Source: Actinomyces sp. (lineage in GTDB: Bacteria; Actinomycetota; Actinomycetes; Actinomycetales; Actinomycetaceae). Taken from it: a stretch of 64,000 nt of DNA. Positions 18,492-26,615 of this stretch are shown here, piece after piece. A program made the position numbers and the translations under genes. Positions within the stretch are counted from its first letter, which is position 1. Every line of letters begins with the position of its first letter. The DNA is taken from assembly GCF_030524025.1 (NCBI RefSeq), contig NZ_JAUNHI010000005.1, positions 50,640 to 114,639 of the forward strand, in the 5' to 3' direction. The notes below the pieces were generated by a model that had not been told where the DNA came from, searched no databases, and worked only from the letters and a program-made list of their open reading frames with translations.

Positions 18492-20290
18492 TGAGCAGTC
18501 CTCACCAGGCCGCCTCCGAGCCCTGGACCCCCGTGGCGCCAGACGCCTCGAGTGAGGCGGCGGGGGCGCGGCCTGCGCCGGTGGAGCAGCCGCCGCAGAT
18601 CGCTCAGATCGTCCAGGGGGAGCAGCCGCCGCTAGCGCGCTTCCCCATGCGTCAGGCCATTGGGTTAGAGCTGGCCAAGATGCGGCGGCTGCGCGTCGTG
18701 CCCATCCTCCTCGCCGTCACCGCGACGACGACGGTTCTGGCGGCGAGCGCACTGTTCTCGGCCTCCGCCCGTGCCTCATGGGCCGATCCGGACTCCGACC
18801 TGTGGGCCGCCCTCCTCCTGTCGTGCACGATGATGGCCGGGGCGCTGACCGGCCCCCTGAGCGCCGCCATCATGGCGGGCCACCTCACTGACATCGAGCA
18901 CTCCGGGTCCGGGTGGAACCTGGCCGCGGGGGTGGGACTGACCCCCGGCAGGCTCCTGCGTGCCAAAGTCGCCGCCCTGGCCCTGCTCATCGTGCCGGCG
19001 ATCGTCATCCAGAGCCTCGCCCTTATCGCAGTGGGCACCGCGGTGGGGATCGCGGCACCCGTCCCGGTCGGTGCCTGGGTGTCGTGGACCGTGTCCTTCG
19101 CGGTGCTCCAGATGATCATGGTCGCGGGCCACGCCTGGCTGTCCGCGGTCGTCCCCAACCAGCTCGTCTCGATGGCGGCGGGCCTGCTGGGCTCCTTCGT
19201 CGCCGTCTACCTGCTCCTGGCGCCGGCCTGGCTCGCCCGGCTCCTGCCCTGGGGGTACTACGCGGTCATCTCGCCCATCGCCATGCACGACAACCAGATC
19301 GTCCTAGTCACGCCCGGCTGGCCGTTCTTCGGCATGCTCGTCCTGGCCGCCGTCAGCCTGTTCACGGTGGTCACCGCACGTTTGGACCGCATCGAGGAGC
19401 GCGGGATCGCCCTGGGGATCTCGCGAGCCAACGGCGGACCGGAGCGCCGTCGTCGTGGCGCCGGGCGGGCCGGGCAGGGCCACGACTCCGTGCTGCGGGC
19501 CTCGGGCGCCCGTGCCCAGGCGCGCCCCGGCAGGCGCCCTTCCGGCCGTGGCCCGGCCCTGGTCGGGGTCGAGGTGAGCAAGCTGCGGCGCAGCGCCGTG
19601 CCGGTGGTCGCCGTCGTCATCCCCCTGCTCACCGTCATCGCGGGCGCGGTCAACTACTGGGGCAACCAGGGGGTGCTCTCCTGGGGCTGGGAGTCGCTGG
19701 CCTCCCAGGTCACGGTGTTCTACAGCCTCATCTTCGCCCCCATGGCGGTGGCCCTGCTCGTGTCCGCGACCTGGCGGGTCGAGCACCGGGGGACCTCGTG
19801 GAACATGATGCGCACGACGCCCCACTCGACCGTCGCCATCGTGCTGGCCAAGGCGGCAGCCGTCCTGGCACCGGTCATCGTCATGGAGCTCGTGCTGCTG
19901 GCCATGACCTGGATAGCCGGGATGGTGCTCGGACTGGGGTGGCGGATGCCGCTCGAGCTCCTCGCCCAGGGGGCCGTCTTCGTCCTGGCCTGCCTGCCCC
20001 TCATCGGGGTGCAGTCGCTCCTGTCGATGCGCATGCGCTCCTTCGCCGGTCCGGTGGCGGTGTGCCTGGGGCAGGTCGTCGTCGCCTTCATGCTCGTGGC
20101 CACCGCCAACCCCGCCTCGACGGTGTGGCCCGCGGCGCTTGTCACCCGCGCCCTGAGCCTGGGGTCGATCGCGATCAGCACCGCCGGTGGCCTCGACGTC
20201 GCCGGGATCGCGCCGATCCTGGCGGGGGCGTTGGTGTCGGGGCTCGTGTGCTGGGCGGCGCTGGCCCTGGCCGCCCGGCGGCGGGAGTGA
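18491..20290 (+). CDS. ABC-2 permease, tandem-duplicated (LanE-LanG-like fusion)
   Basis: A 599-aa permease made of two similar halves. Half one (about residues 50-290) starts with the amphipathic ELAKMRRLRVVPILLAV and has six membrane segments; half two (about 360-599) starts with GVEVSKLRRSAVPVVAVV and repeats the pattern. Each half resembles a single lantibiotic-immunity permease such as LanE or LanG, so this looks like a fused pair in one chain, giving about 12 segments and needing only the ATPase dimer. A basic, Gly-rich cytoplasmic linker joins them. The N-terminal 45 residues are Pro/Glu-rich. ATG 18491 overlaps the ATPase stop. A 10-bp stem follows at 20305-20336. Confidence 0.85.
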   Translation: MSSPHQAASEPWTPVAPDASSEAAGARPAPVEQPPQIAQIVQGEQPPLARFPMRQAIGLELAKMRRLRVVPILLAVTATTTVLAASALFSASARASWADPDSDLWAALLLSCTMMAGALTGPLSAAIMAGHLTDIEHSGSGWNLAAGVGLTPGRLLRAKVAALALLIVPAIVIQSLALIAVGTAVGIAAPVPVGAWVSWTVSFAVLQMIMVAGHAWLSAVVPNQLVSMAAGLLGSFVAVYLLLAPAWLARLLPWGYYAVISPIAMHDNQIVLVTPGWPFFGMLVLAAVSLFTVVTARLDRIEERGIALGISRANGGPERRRRGAGRAGQGHDSVLRASGARAQARPGRRPSGRGPALVGVEVSKLRRSAVPVVAVVIPLLTVIAGAVNYWGNQGVLSWGWESLASQVTVFYSLIFAPMAVALLVSATWRVEHRGTSWNMMRTTPHSTVAIVLAKAAAVLAPVIVMELVLLAMTWIAGMVLGLGWRMPLELLAQGAVFVLACLPLIGVQSLLSMRMRSFAGPVAVCLGQVVVAFMLVATANPASTVWPAALVTRALSLGSIAISTAGGLDVAGIAPILAGALVSGLVCWAALALAARRRE

Positions 20291-20304
20291 CCCCGCCCGT
20301 GCGT

Positions 20305-20336
20305 GGCCGCCGCCCGGCAGTGGGCCGGCGGCGGCC
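20305..20336 (+). terminator. GC hairpin after the ABC-2 permease
   Basis: GGCCGCCGCC pairs with GGCGGCGGCC around a 12-base loop, 15 bases past the permease stop. There is no U-tract. It is probably the end of the ABC operon, since the next gene has its own AT-richer leader (20415-20440). Confidence 0.55.
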
Positions 20337-20536
20337 GTACCTCGCGCCACGGAGCCCGCATGGGGAGGCCATGGGGAGCGCTCCCCGTGTTGAACTGCCC
20401 GTTCGAGTCGTCCAGGGATATACGTCTCCGTTATGTTTACTCCGGTGCCGCTCCCAGGCGATGTGACAGCACGTTCCCGACGGCGATGCACAACAGGTGT
20501 GCGGCGTCCCGATCAGGACACGTAAGGAGACTGCCC

Positions 20537-21108
20537 GTGGCTCTGCCCTGGATCGAGATCGTCGAGTGCCTCGACCCCGACCCCCAGCTCGTCCTGTGGC
20601 GCTACCCCGACCCGGACGGCCGCATCAAGAACGGTGCCCAGCTCGTCGTGCGCGAGAACCAGGCGGCGCTGGTCCTGTCCCGCGGCCAGGCCTCGGGCAT
20701 CCACCTGCCGGCGCCTACCCGGTGCTCACCATCCGTGACCTCGAGGTCCAGCTGCGCGACTTCATCGCCGCGAAGTTCGGTGAGATCCTCGCCACCCAGG
20801 GCTTGTCGGTCATGGATGTCTCAGCCAACCTCTCGGCGGTCAACGCCCGCCTGGCGCCCGCAGTCGCCCCATACTTCGAGGACCTGGGGGTGAGCGTCAC
20901 CCAGTTCACGATCGCCTTGGTGACCCTGCCCGACGAGGTCAACGAGTACATCGAGCACGCCCGCGACACCGAGGTGAGCACGGAGACCAAGGTCTGCCCC
21001 GGCTGCGGTGCCGGACGGTCGGAGGCTCACGGCGTGGCCGAGTGCCGGTACTGCGGCTACGTCTTCATCGCGCCCCTGGCCGGTCCGACCGCCCGGCGCG
21101 AGCCCTGA
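20537..21108 (+). pseudogene. SPFH/zinc-ribbon protein, internally deleted and frameshifted
   Basis: The N-terminal part, read from GTG 20537 with AAGGAG seven bases upstream, gives LPWIEIVECLDPDPQLVLWRYPD...GAQLVVRENQAALVLSRGQ, the start of the bacterial SPFH (virion-core-like, YdjI-type) family. Near 20705-20725 the reading frame must change, after which the other frame gives the family's C-terminal half (LRDFIAAKFGEILATQGL... to VTLPDEVNEYI) and a zinc ribbon CPGCGAG...CRYCGYVF. Roughly 100-150 residues of the central SPFH domain are missing at the join, so this is a deletion, not just a sequencing slip. It heads a three-gene run with 21174-22250 and 22323-23321. The protein is probably non-functional unless the C-terminal zinc-ribbon part is made from an internal start. 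Confidence 0.75.
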
Positions 21109-21173
21109 GCGTCCAACCCCACACCACTGATTCCAGTGGCCCCGCACCACAGGGCCGGGAGGAGAACCCACCC

Positions 21174-22250
21174 ATGAGCAACACCTTCAACCAGTTCGAA
21201 GCCCTGCGCGCCCGCATGGACGTCTTCCTGGGCAAGCTCGAGCAGCGCGGCCAGGATGTCGGCGCCGAGGCCCTGGCCACCGCCCGCGACATGAAGCGCT
21301 CGGACCCCGAGGAGTTCCGCCGGTCCTTCGCCGCTTTCCACTCGGGCATCACCGCCCAGCTGATGACCCTGGTCGCCAAGGCGGAGGCGGCCTTCGAGGA
21401 GCACTTCGCCAGGTTCGAGGACATGGAGGACGACGACGTCGAGCAGGGGTACGCCGCCCTGGAAGAGCGGATGGAGGCCTGGGCGGAGAAGATGACCTGG
21501 CGGGCCGAGCACGTCTTCGACGATCTAGCCGACGACGACGCCCAGGCCACTTGGGACGCCGCCGTCGCCGAGTGGAAGTCCCTGGCCAGCCGCTTCACCT
21601 GCCCCCAGTGCTCGGCGCCCGTGCCGGTCCCCGAGCTCTACACGGTCTCGGTCTACCTGCCCTGCCAGGGCTGTGGCACCCAGGTGACCTTCACCCCCTC
21701 CGAGACGATGCAGAGCGCTGTCATCGCCGCCGAGTCGATCGCCGAGGCCAAGGCCCGCCCCTACCAGCAGGCCTACGAGGTCGGCTTCGAGGACCCCCAG
21801 GTCCTCTTCCCGGAGTGGCTGGCCAACCTCGCCCGCTCCAAGGCCGTCGAGCAGGCCGAGCTCGAGGCCCTCGTGCCGATGGTCGCCGCCAAGAAGTTCG
21901 CCGCGACCCTCGACGCCCTCAGCGAGCACAAGGACCACCCGGACGACTCCGTCAACCTCAAGTTCTACCCCAACAACGTGCCGTGGGACTTCCAGCAGGT
22001 GCGCCTGGCCTACTACGGGGCGCTGGCCGAGCTGGCCGGGGCGATCGGCCAGCTGCGCGCCCAGGGTCAGCCGCGGGCGGCCGACCTCGTGCGCGGCATG
22101 GTGCCCGCCTTCGCCCGCCCCGGCTGCGAGGTCGCCGCCGCGGTGGCCAACGACACCTACACCGAGGCGCTCATCCGGCCCTACTTGGAGCACGCTGCCA
22201 CCCTCAACGACCTCGCCGACGAGTACGGCAAGCCGATCGTCATTCACTGA
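21174..22250 (+). CDS. Coiled-coil protein with central zinc ribbon, unknown function
   Basis: A 358-aa cytoplasmic protein that I do not recognise as a named family. The first 120 residues are charged and helical, with likely coiled coil (LEQRGQDVGAEALATARDMKR region). A zinc ribbon follows at about 142-170, CPQC...CQGC, and then a helical C-terminal domain of about 180 residues. ATG 21174 has GGGAGGAG nine bases upstream. It lies 65 bases after the broken SPFH gene and 72 bases before a third gene in the same direction, so an operon is likely. SPFH proteins with zinc ribbons often occur in membrane-stress neighbourhoods, which suggests, but does not show, such a role here. Confidence 0.7.
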   Translation: MSNTFNQFEALRARMDVFLGKLEQRGQDVGAEALATARDMKRSDPEEFRRSFAAFHSGITAQLMTLVAKAEAAFEEHFARFEDMEDDDVEQGYAALEERMEAWAEKMTWRAEHVFDDLADDDAQATWDAAVAEWKSLASRFTCPQCSAPVPVPELYTVSVYLPCQGCGTQVTFTPSETMQSAVIAAESIAEAKARPYQQAYEVGFEDPQVLFPEWLANLARSKAVEQAELEALVPMVAAKKFAATLDALSEHKDHPDDSVNLKFYPNNVPWDFQQVRLAYYGALAELAGAIGQLRAQGQPRAADLVRGMVPAFARPGCEVAAAVANDTYTEALIRPYLEHAATLNDLADEYGKPIVIH

Positions 22251-22322
22251 CTCGGGCTGCCGTCCGCGCAGACCGTTCCACCCAACACAACCCATTGAAA
22301 GGACAACTTGAGAGGGCAACCC

Positions 22323-23321
22323 ATGTTCGGAAAGATGTTCAAGAAGGCCACCGACGCCGCCTCCCAGGTCGCCGGCTCGACAGAGGTCGAGTTCAGCGAG
22401 GAGGCCGGCGAGGGCGAGGTCGGCGTCGAGGTCCGCGTCTCCGGCCGCGGCCTGGCCTCGGCCGCCCGCGGGCTGGGCGGGGCGGCGCGCCGGATGAGCA
22501 ACGCCGTGCGCGGCGTGGAGGAGGTCGACTGGATCCACCACGCCTTCCCTTACTCCTACGAGCTGGAGCTCTTCGACGAGGACGCCCGCGACATCCGCCG
22601 TCCCCAGCCCCCGGCCGGGCTCGACCCCGCCGCCTTCCAGTACGCCGACACCTGGTACAACATCTGGGCGCCGGTGCGCGACGGCCACATCGCCCCGGTC
22701 TCCGCCGTCGATGCGGGGGACGTGGCGGGGGCCAACGCCGCCGTCACCCAGTGGAAGCAGAACATCGAGGCGGCCAACACCGCCCAGGCCCAGCTCGGCG
22801 ACTTCCGGGGGGCGCGCACCCTTGTCATGGCCAACTCCGACGTCTACTCGACGCTCGAGGCGATGGTCTCCCTCGTGCAGGAGTACATCGGGGCGCGCCT
22901 CCAGGCAGGCCCTTCCGAGGACCTCGCCTTCGAGGCGATCGAACGGGTCCTGTCCATCCACATGACGATGAACGAGTCCCTGGCCACCTTCTACGCCGAC
23001 CCCACGGGCGCGGCGGCCGCGGCGGGCGGGGACCCGGCCGCCGGGTCGCAGGCCTCACGGCTCAAGACCGACCGGGACTTCTACGTCGAGTGCGCCGCGG
23101 TCATGGCGGCGGCGCAGGAGGCCGGTGTCGACCCCAGCGGCTATCTGGAGTCCAACTACCAGGTGACGAGCACCCAGGTGGCCGGCGCGGGCGTGCAGTG
23201 GATGCAGGACCTGCGCAACGCCAGCCAGCTCATCACCCTCCAGCAGGCCAAGCAGAAGGAGTTCGCCGCGGTCTTCGCCCAGCAGATGGGGCCGGGCATC
23301 GCCGACGACATCGTCTTCTGA
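22323..23321 (+). CDS. Hypothetical protein in SPFH cluster
   Basis: A 332-aa protein starting MFGKMFKKATDAASQ, with an acidic beta-type segment (residues 18-45, EVEFSEEAGEGEVGVEVRV), an Ala/Arg helix, then a mostly helical domain with conserved-looking aromatic blocks (DWIHHAFPYSYELELFDED, YADTWYNIWAPVRDGHI). There is no signal peptide, membrane segment or catalytic motif that I can name. The repeated pattern of long amphipathic helices resembles a scaffold or partner protein. Start ATG 22323 is preceded by GAGAGG; an in-frame TTG at 22308 is an alternative. It is the last gene of the SPFH/zinc-ribbon run; a family A repeat follows and probably marks the transcript end. Confidence 0.65.
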   Translation: MFGKMFKKATDAASQVAGSTEVEFSEEAGEGEVGVEVRVSGRGLASAARGLGGAARRMSNAVRGVEEVDWIHHAFPYSYELELFDEDARDIRRPQPPAGLDPAAFQYADTWYNIWAPVRDGHIAPVSAVDAGDVAGANAAVTQWKQNIEAANTAQAQLGDFRGARTLVMANSDVYSTLEAMVSLVQEYIGARLQAGPSEDLAFEAIERVLSIHMTMNESLATFYADPTGAAAAAGGDPAAGSQASRLKTDRDFYVECAAVMAAAQEAGVDPSGYLESNYQVTSTQVAGAGVQWMQDLRNASQLITLQQAKQKEFAAVFAQQMGPGIADDIVF

Positions 23322-23362
23322 CGGCGCTGCGCGGGCCGGTCTCGTCCGGTCCTGCCGTCCTC

Positions 23363-23430
23363 TGGTTCGTATCTTCTGCGCCGTGTTCGCACTCTCGGGG
23401 TGTGGTCACGGCACGCAAGGTACGAACGCG
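23363..23430. repeat. Family A dyad repeat, copy 4
   Basis: Left arm CTGGTTCGTATCTTCTGCG and right arm GCACGCAAGGTACGAACGCG, about 40 bases apart, between the convergent 22323-23321 gene and rarA. The inner sequence (CGTGTTCGCACT) is shared with copy 5 rather than copies 1-3, so the family has at least two loop types. Confidence 0.75.
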
Positions 23431-23467
23431 TTGGGGGGCGGGTAAAGCCGTCCCCCAACTGTGCGCC

Positions 23468-24868
23468 TCAGACCTCGGCAGAAGGTGAGTCCGCCTGGTG
23501 CGTCCCCCCTGAGTCCGCTGCCCGGGCCCGGCGCAGGGACTCCCAGTGGGCGAGGCGCTCGGAGATGCGCCGCTCGTGGCCATGGGTGGTCGGCTCATAG
23601 AAGCGCTCGCGCTGACCGGGCGGCGGGTAGCCCTGCGGAAAGTAGTCCGCCCCGGAGAAGCCGTCGGCGGCATCCGGGTCATACTGGTAGCCCCGGCCAT
23701 AGCCGAGCTCCTTCATGAGGCGGGTCGGGGCGTTGAGGATATGCGCCGGCGGGGCGAGCGAACCCGTGCGAGCGGCGGCCGCCCTGGCCCGGCTCAGCGC
23801 CCGGTACAGAGCCACCGACTTCGGTGCCGTGGCGAGGTGGACGACCGCCTGCGCGATGGCGAGCTCGCCCTCGGGGGAGCCGAGCCGCTCGTAGGCCTCC
23901 CAGGCGGCCAGCGTGATCTGCAACGCGCCGGGGTCGGCCATCCCGACATCCTCGCTGGCGAAGCGCACCACCCGCCGGGCCACATACAGCGGGTCCTCCC
24001 CGCCCTCGAGCATGCGGGCCAGCCAGTACAGCGCCGCGTCCGGGTCGCTGCCCCGCAGTGACTTGTGGAGCGCCGAGATGAGGTTGTAGTGCTCCTCCCC
24101 GGACTTGTCGTACAGCGGGGCTCGCGACGTGACGACAGCCACCAGGTCCTCAACGTCGATGAGACCGGGGCGCGGCCGCTCCCCGTCGGCGGCGTAGGAC
24201 AGGACCTGCTCGACCATGCCCAGCAGGTAGCGGCCGTCGCCGTCGGCCATGTCGATGAGCCGCGAGCGAGCGGGGCCGGTCAGGGGCAGCCGGTGCCCGA
24301 CGAGAGCCTCAGCCCGGTCCATCAGCTCGCCCAAGGCCGCCTCGTCCAGGCGGTGAAGGACCATGACCTGGCAGCGGGACAGCAGCGCCCCGTTGAGCTC
24401 GAAGCTGGGGTTCTCCGTTGTGGCGCCGACGAGCACGACCGTGCCGTCCTCGACATAAGGCAGGAAGGAGTCCTGCTGGGCGCGGTTGAAGCGGTGGATC
24501 TCGTCGACGAACAGGAGCGTGCCCCGGCCGATCTCGCGTCCACGGGCGGCGGCGGCGAAGACCTTGCGGAGTTCGGCCACGCCTGAGAAGGTCGCCGACA
24601 CCGACTCGAAGTCCATTCCGGTGCGCGCCGCCAGCAGGCGTGCGATGGTCGTCTTGCCGCAACCCGGCGGGCCCCACAGGATGATCGAGAACAGCCGACC
24701 GGCGTCGATCATGCGGCCCAGCGGCGCGTCCGGGGCGAGCAGGTGGCCCTGGCCGACGACGTCCTCCAGCCGCTGCGGGCGGAGCCGATCCGCCAGGGGA
24801 CGCGTCGGATCGTCGACCGGCGCCCCAGCAGCCGCCTCAAAGAGCGACGGCGAGTCCTGGAAATCCAT
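23468..24868 (-). CDS. rarA: Replication-associated recombination protein A (AAA ATPase)
   Basis: A 466-aa RarA/MgsA-type clamp-loader-like ATPase acting at stalled replication forks. Walker A is GPPGCGKT (residues 66-73) and Walker B LLFVDEIHRF (118-127), followed by the sensor block GATTENPSFELN; the C-terminal MgsA domain carries the family blocks LYWLARMLEGGEDP and YPPGQRERFYEP. The length matches the family. ATG 24868 begins MDFQDSPSLFE, a usual actinobacterial start. It is flanked on both sides by family A repeats (23363-23430 and 24947-25067). No partner gene is coupled to it. Confidence 0.95.
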   Translation of the reverse strand: MDFQDSPSLFEAAAGAPVDDPTRPLADRLRPQRLEDVVGQGHLLAPDAPLGRMIDAGRLFSIILWGPPGCGKTTIARLLAARTGMDFESVSATFSGVAELRKVFAAAARGREIGRGTLLFVDEIHRFNRAQQDSFLPYVEDGTVVLVGATTENPSFELNGALLSRCQVMVLHRLDEAALGELMDRAEALVGHRLPLTGPARSRLIDMADGDGRYLLGMVEQVLSYAADGERPRPGLIDVEDLVAVVTSRAPLYDKSGEEHYNLISALHKSLRGSDPDAALYWLARMLEGGEDPLYVARRVVRFASEDVGMADPGALQITLAAWEAYERLGSPEGELAIAQAVVHLATAPKSVALYRALSRARAAAARTGSLAPPAHILNAPTRLMKELGYGRGYQYDPDAADGFSGADYFPQGYPPPGQRERFYEPTTHGHERRISERLAHWESLRRARAADSGGTHQADSPSAEV

Positions 24869-24946
24869 GGTGCGAGCCTACGCACCGGCGGCGACACGCA
24901 GCGGCGGCCGCCGGGTGGCGGTCCGGTCAAGTCCCGCGTCGTTGTC

Positions 24947-25067
24947 CGGTTCGTACCTTGTGCGCTGTGTTCGCACTTTCAAGGTGCGGTCGCAGGACCG
25001 AAGGTACGAAGGCGGTGGGGGTGCGGGGGCGCAGGGTGAGGTCTCGCCACCGAAGGTACGAACGCGG
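24947..25067. repeat. Family A dyad repeat, copy 5, with a third half-site
   Basis: Left arm CCGGTTCGTACCTTGTGCG, right arm CCGAAGGTACGAAGGCGG, and about 35 bases on a third half-site CCGAAGGTACGAACGCGGCC. Like copy 2, it is one dyad plus one extra right arm. It lies upstream of rarA and downstream of the MFS gene, both on the minus strand. Confidence 0.8.
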
Positions 25068-25101
25068 CCCCAGCGGCGCCGCCGCGGGCGGGGACGACTG
25101 C

Positions 25102-26388
25102 TCAGGCGGGCTCGCCCCGGGAACCGTCGATCTCGAGCAGGTCGTCGACGTCGGGGATCATGCGGGCCGTCGCGGCGCGGATCGGGCGGGCCGACCCCAA
25201 CCCGATGGCCAGTGCCGTCGAGGCGAAGACCACGAGGCTGAGGAAGCCGCCCTGGGAGCCCATGAGGTCGACCATCCTTCCCGTCACCAGGTTGGAGACC
25301 GCCATCCCGATCACGAACATGGCTCCGAGCAGCGCCATGGCCTCGGTGAAGCGGGAGGCGGGAGTCATGAGGATGAGGAGCTGGTTGACGTTGACCACTG
25401 TCGGTGCCTGCGCCAGGCCGGCCACGGCCAGGACCACCGCTGCCTGCTCGAGGGAGTCGACCCACAGCAGCGCCGAGGAACCGGCCATGACGACAACCAT
25501 GCCCACGTAGAAGCGCACCCACAGCGGTGATCTCCAGGCCCGCGCCCCGTAGCCCAAGGCGCCGAGCATCGAGGCCCCGGAGAAGCAGGCGATGACCAAG
25601 CCCGCTGTGCCCGACCGGCCCAGCTCGGTGGCCAGGGCGACGACGGACACGTTCGTGGCGGCGATGAGGGCCCCGTAGGCGACGGTGATCGCCAGCAGGG
25701 AGACGTAGCCGACGGTGAACATCCGCACCGGCGCCCCTGTGACCTGGCCGGTCAGCCGGCGCCGTCGGCGCGTGCGGCCGGATGCCGCAGGCTCGATGCT
25801 GGAGTCGAGGAGGAACCCGATGATGGCCAGGACGATTGCCGCCGCGGCCGCGGCCAGGGGCGCGAGCATCGCCACGCTCGTGGCCAGGATCGTCGCCAGG
25901 GGGTTGCCGATGACCCACATCATCTCCTCCAGAATGGAGGTCAGTGACAGCGCCGAGTTGAGCTGACCGGGGCGGTCGGCCAGGACGTGGCGCCAGCGGG
26001 CTCGCAGCATCGAGGAGAAGGGCACCGAGGTTCCCAGCAGGACGCCCGCGGCGATGACGGCCCCCGGGGGCAGGCGCCAGGCCAGGGCCGCGCTCATGAG
26101 GATGATCGAGGTGATCCACAGTGCCGCCACCGGTAGCCCGACCCGCCGCTGCCCGTGTGCGTCGATGAGCCGACCCACCACCGGCCCGGTCACCGCGGAG
26201 GTCAGGGCCATGACGGCGGAGACGGTGCCGGCCAGTGTGTAGGAGCCGTAGCCGTCGCGGATGCCGATAAGCAGTCCCATCCCCAGCAGCGGCAGCGGGA
26301 ACTGCCCGACGACGCCGAAGACGGCGGAACGGGCGACATGCGGCATGCCTAGCAGCGAGGCGTAGACGCGCAGGCCGGACTCGGGCAC
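25102..26388 (-). CDS. MFS transporter
   Basis: A 428-aa major facilitator with 12 predicted membrane segments. The loop between segments 2 and 3 has GPVVGRLIDAHGQRR, the MFS motif A region. GTG 26388 is chosen because AAGGAG lies six bases upstream; the longer frame upstream is arginine-rich and lacks support. The chain starts VPESGLRVYASLLGMP and ends in a short acidic tail (PDVDDLLEIDGSRGEPA). The central cytoplasmic loop is basic. The substrate cannot be inferred, and no regulator is adjacent. Confidence 0.85.
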   Translation of the reverse strand: MPESGLRVYASLLGMPHVARSAVFGVVGQFPLPLLGMGLLIGIRDGYGSYTLAGTVSAVMALTSAVTGPVVGRLIDAHGQRRVGLPVAALWITSIILMSAALAWRLPPGAVIAAGVLLGTSVPFSSMLRARWRHVLADRPGQLNSALSLTSILEEMMWVIGNPLATILATSVAMLAPLAAAAAAIVLAIIGFLLDSSIEPAASGRTRRRRRLTGQVTGAPVRMFTVGYVSLLAITVAYGALIAATNVSVVALATELGRSGTAGLVIACFSGASMLGALGYGARAWRSPLWVRFYVGMVVVMAGSSALLWVDSLEQAAVVLAVAGLAQAPTVVNVNQLLILMTPASRFTEAMALLGAMFVIGMAVSNLVTGRMVDLMGSQGGFLSLVVFASTALAIGLGSARPIRAATARMIPDVDDLLEIDGSRGEPA

Positions 26389-26615
26389 GGCGGGCTCCTT
26401 GCGACAGCGGGATGGGGTGACCGGCCCACGGTAGTCCTCGCCGTGGTCGGTGTCGCGGGGAGCGGAGGTGATCTGCGCTGCCGGCACCGGGATGCCTGCC
26501 CGGAGCATGATCTCGTGCTCCAGAAGGTCACGGCCTGACCCGCTCCGGCGGTGGCGGGCCGCAGGCACCCAGGCCCGCTCGCGCCCCGCCATCGCCGGGG
26601 GCTGTGCCGGGCGCC

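Noticed and set aside
20690..20740. Programmed frameshift in the SPFH gene
   Set aside because: No slippery heptamer is visible, and the central SPFH domain is missing, so a simple frame change would not restore a full protein.
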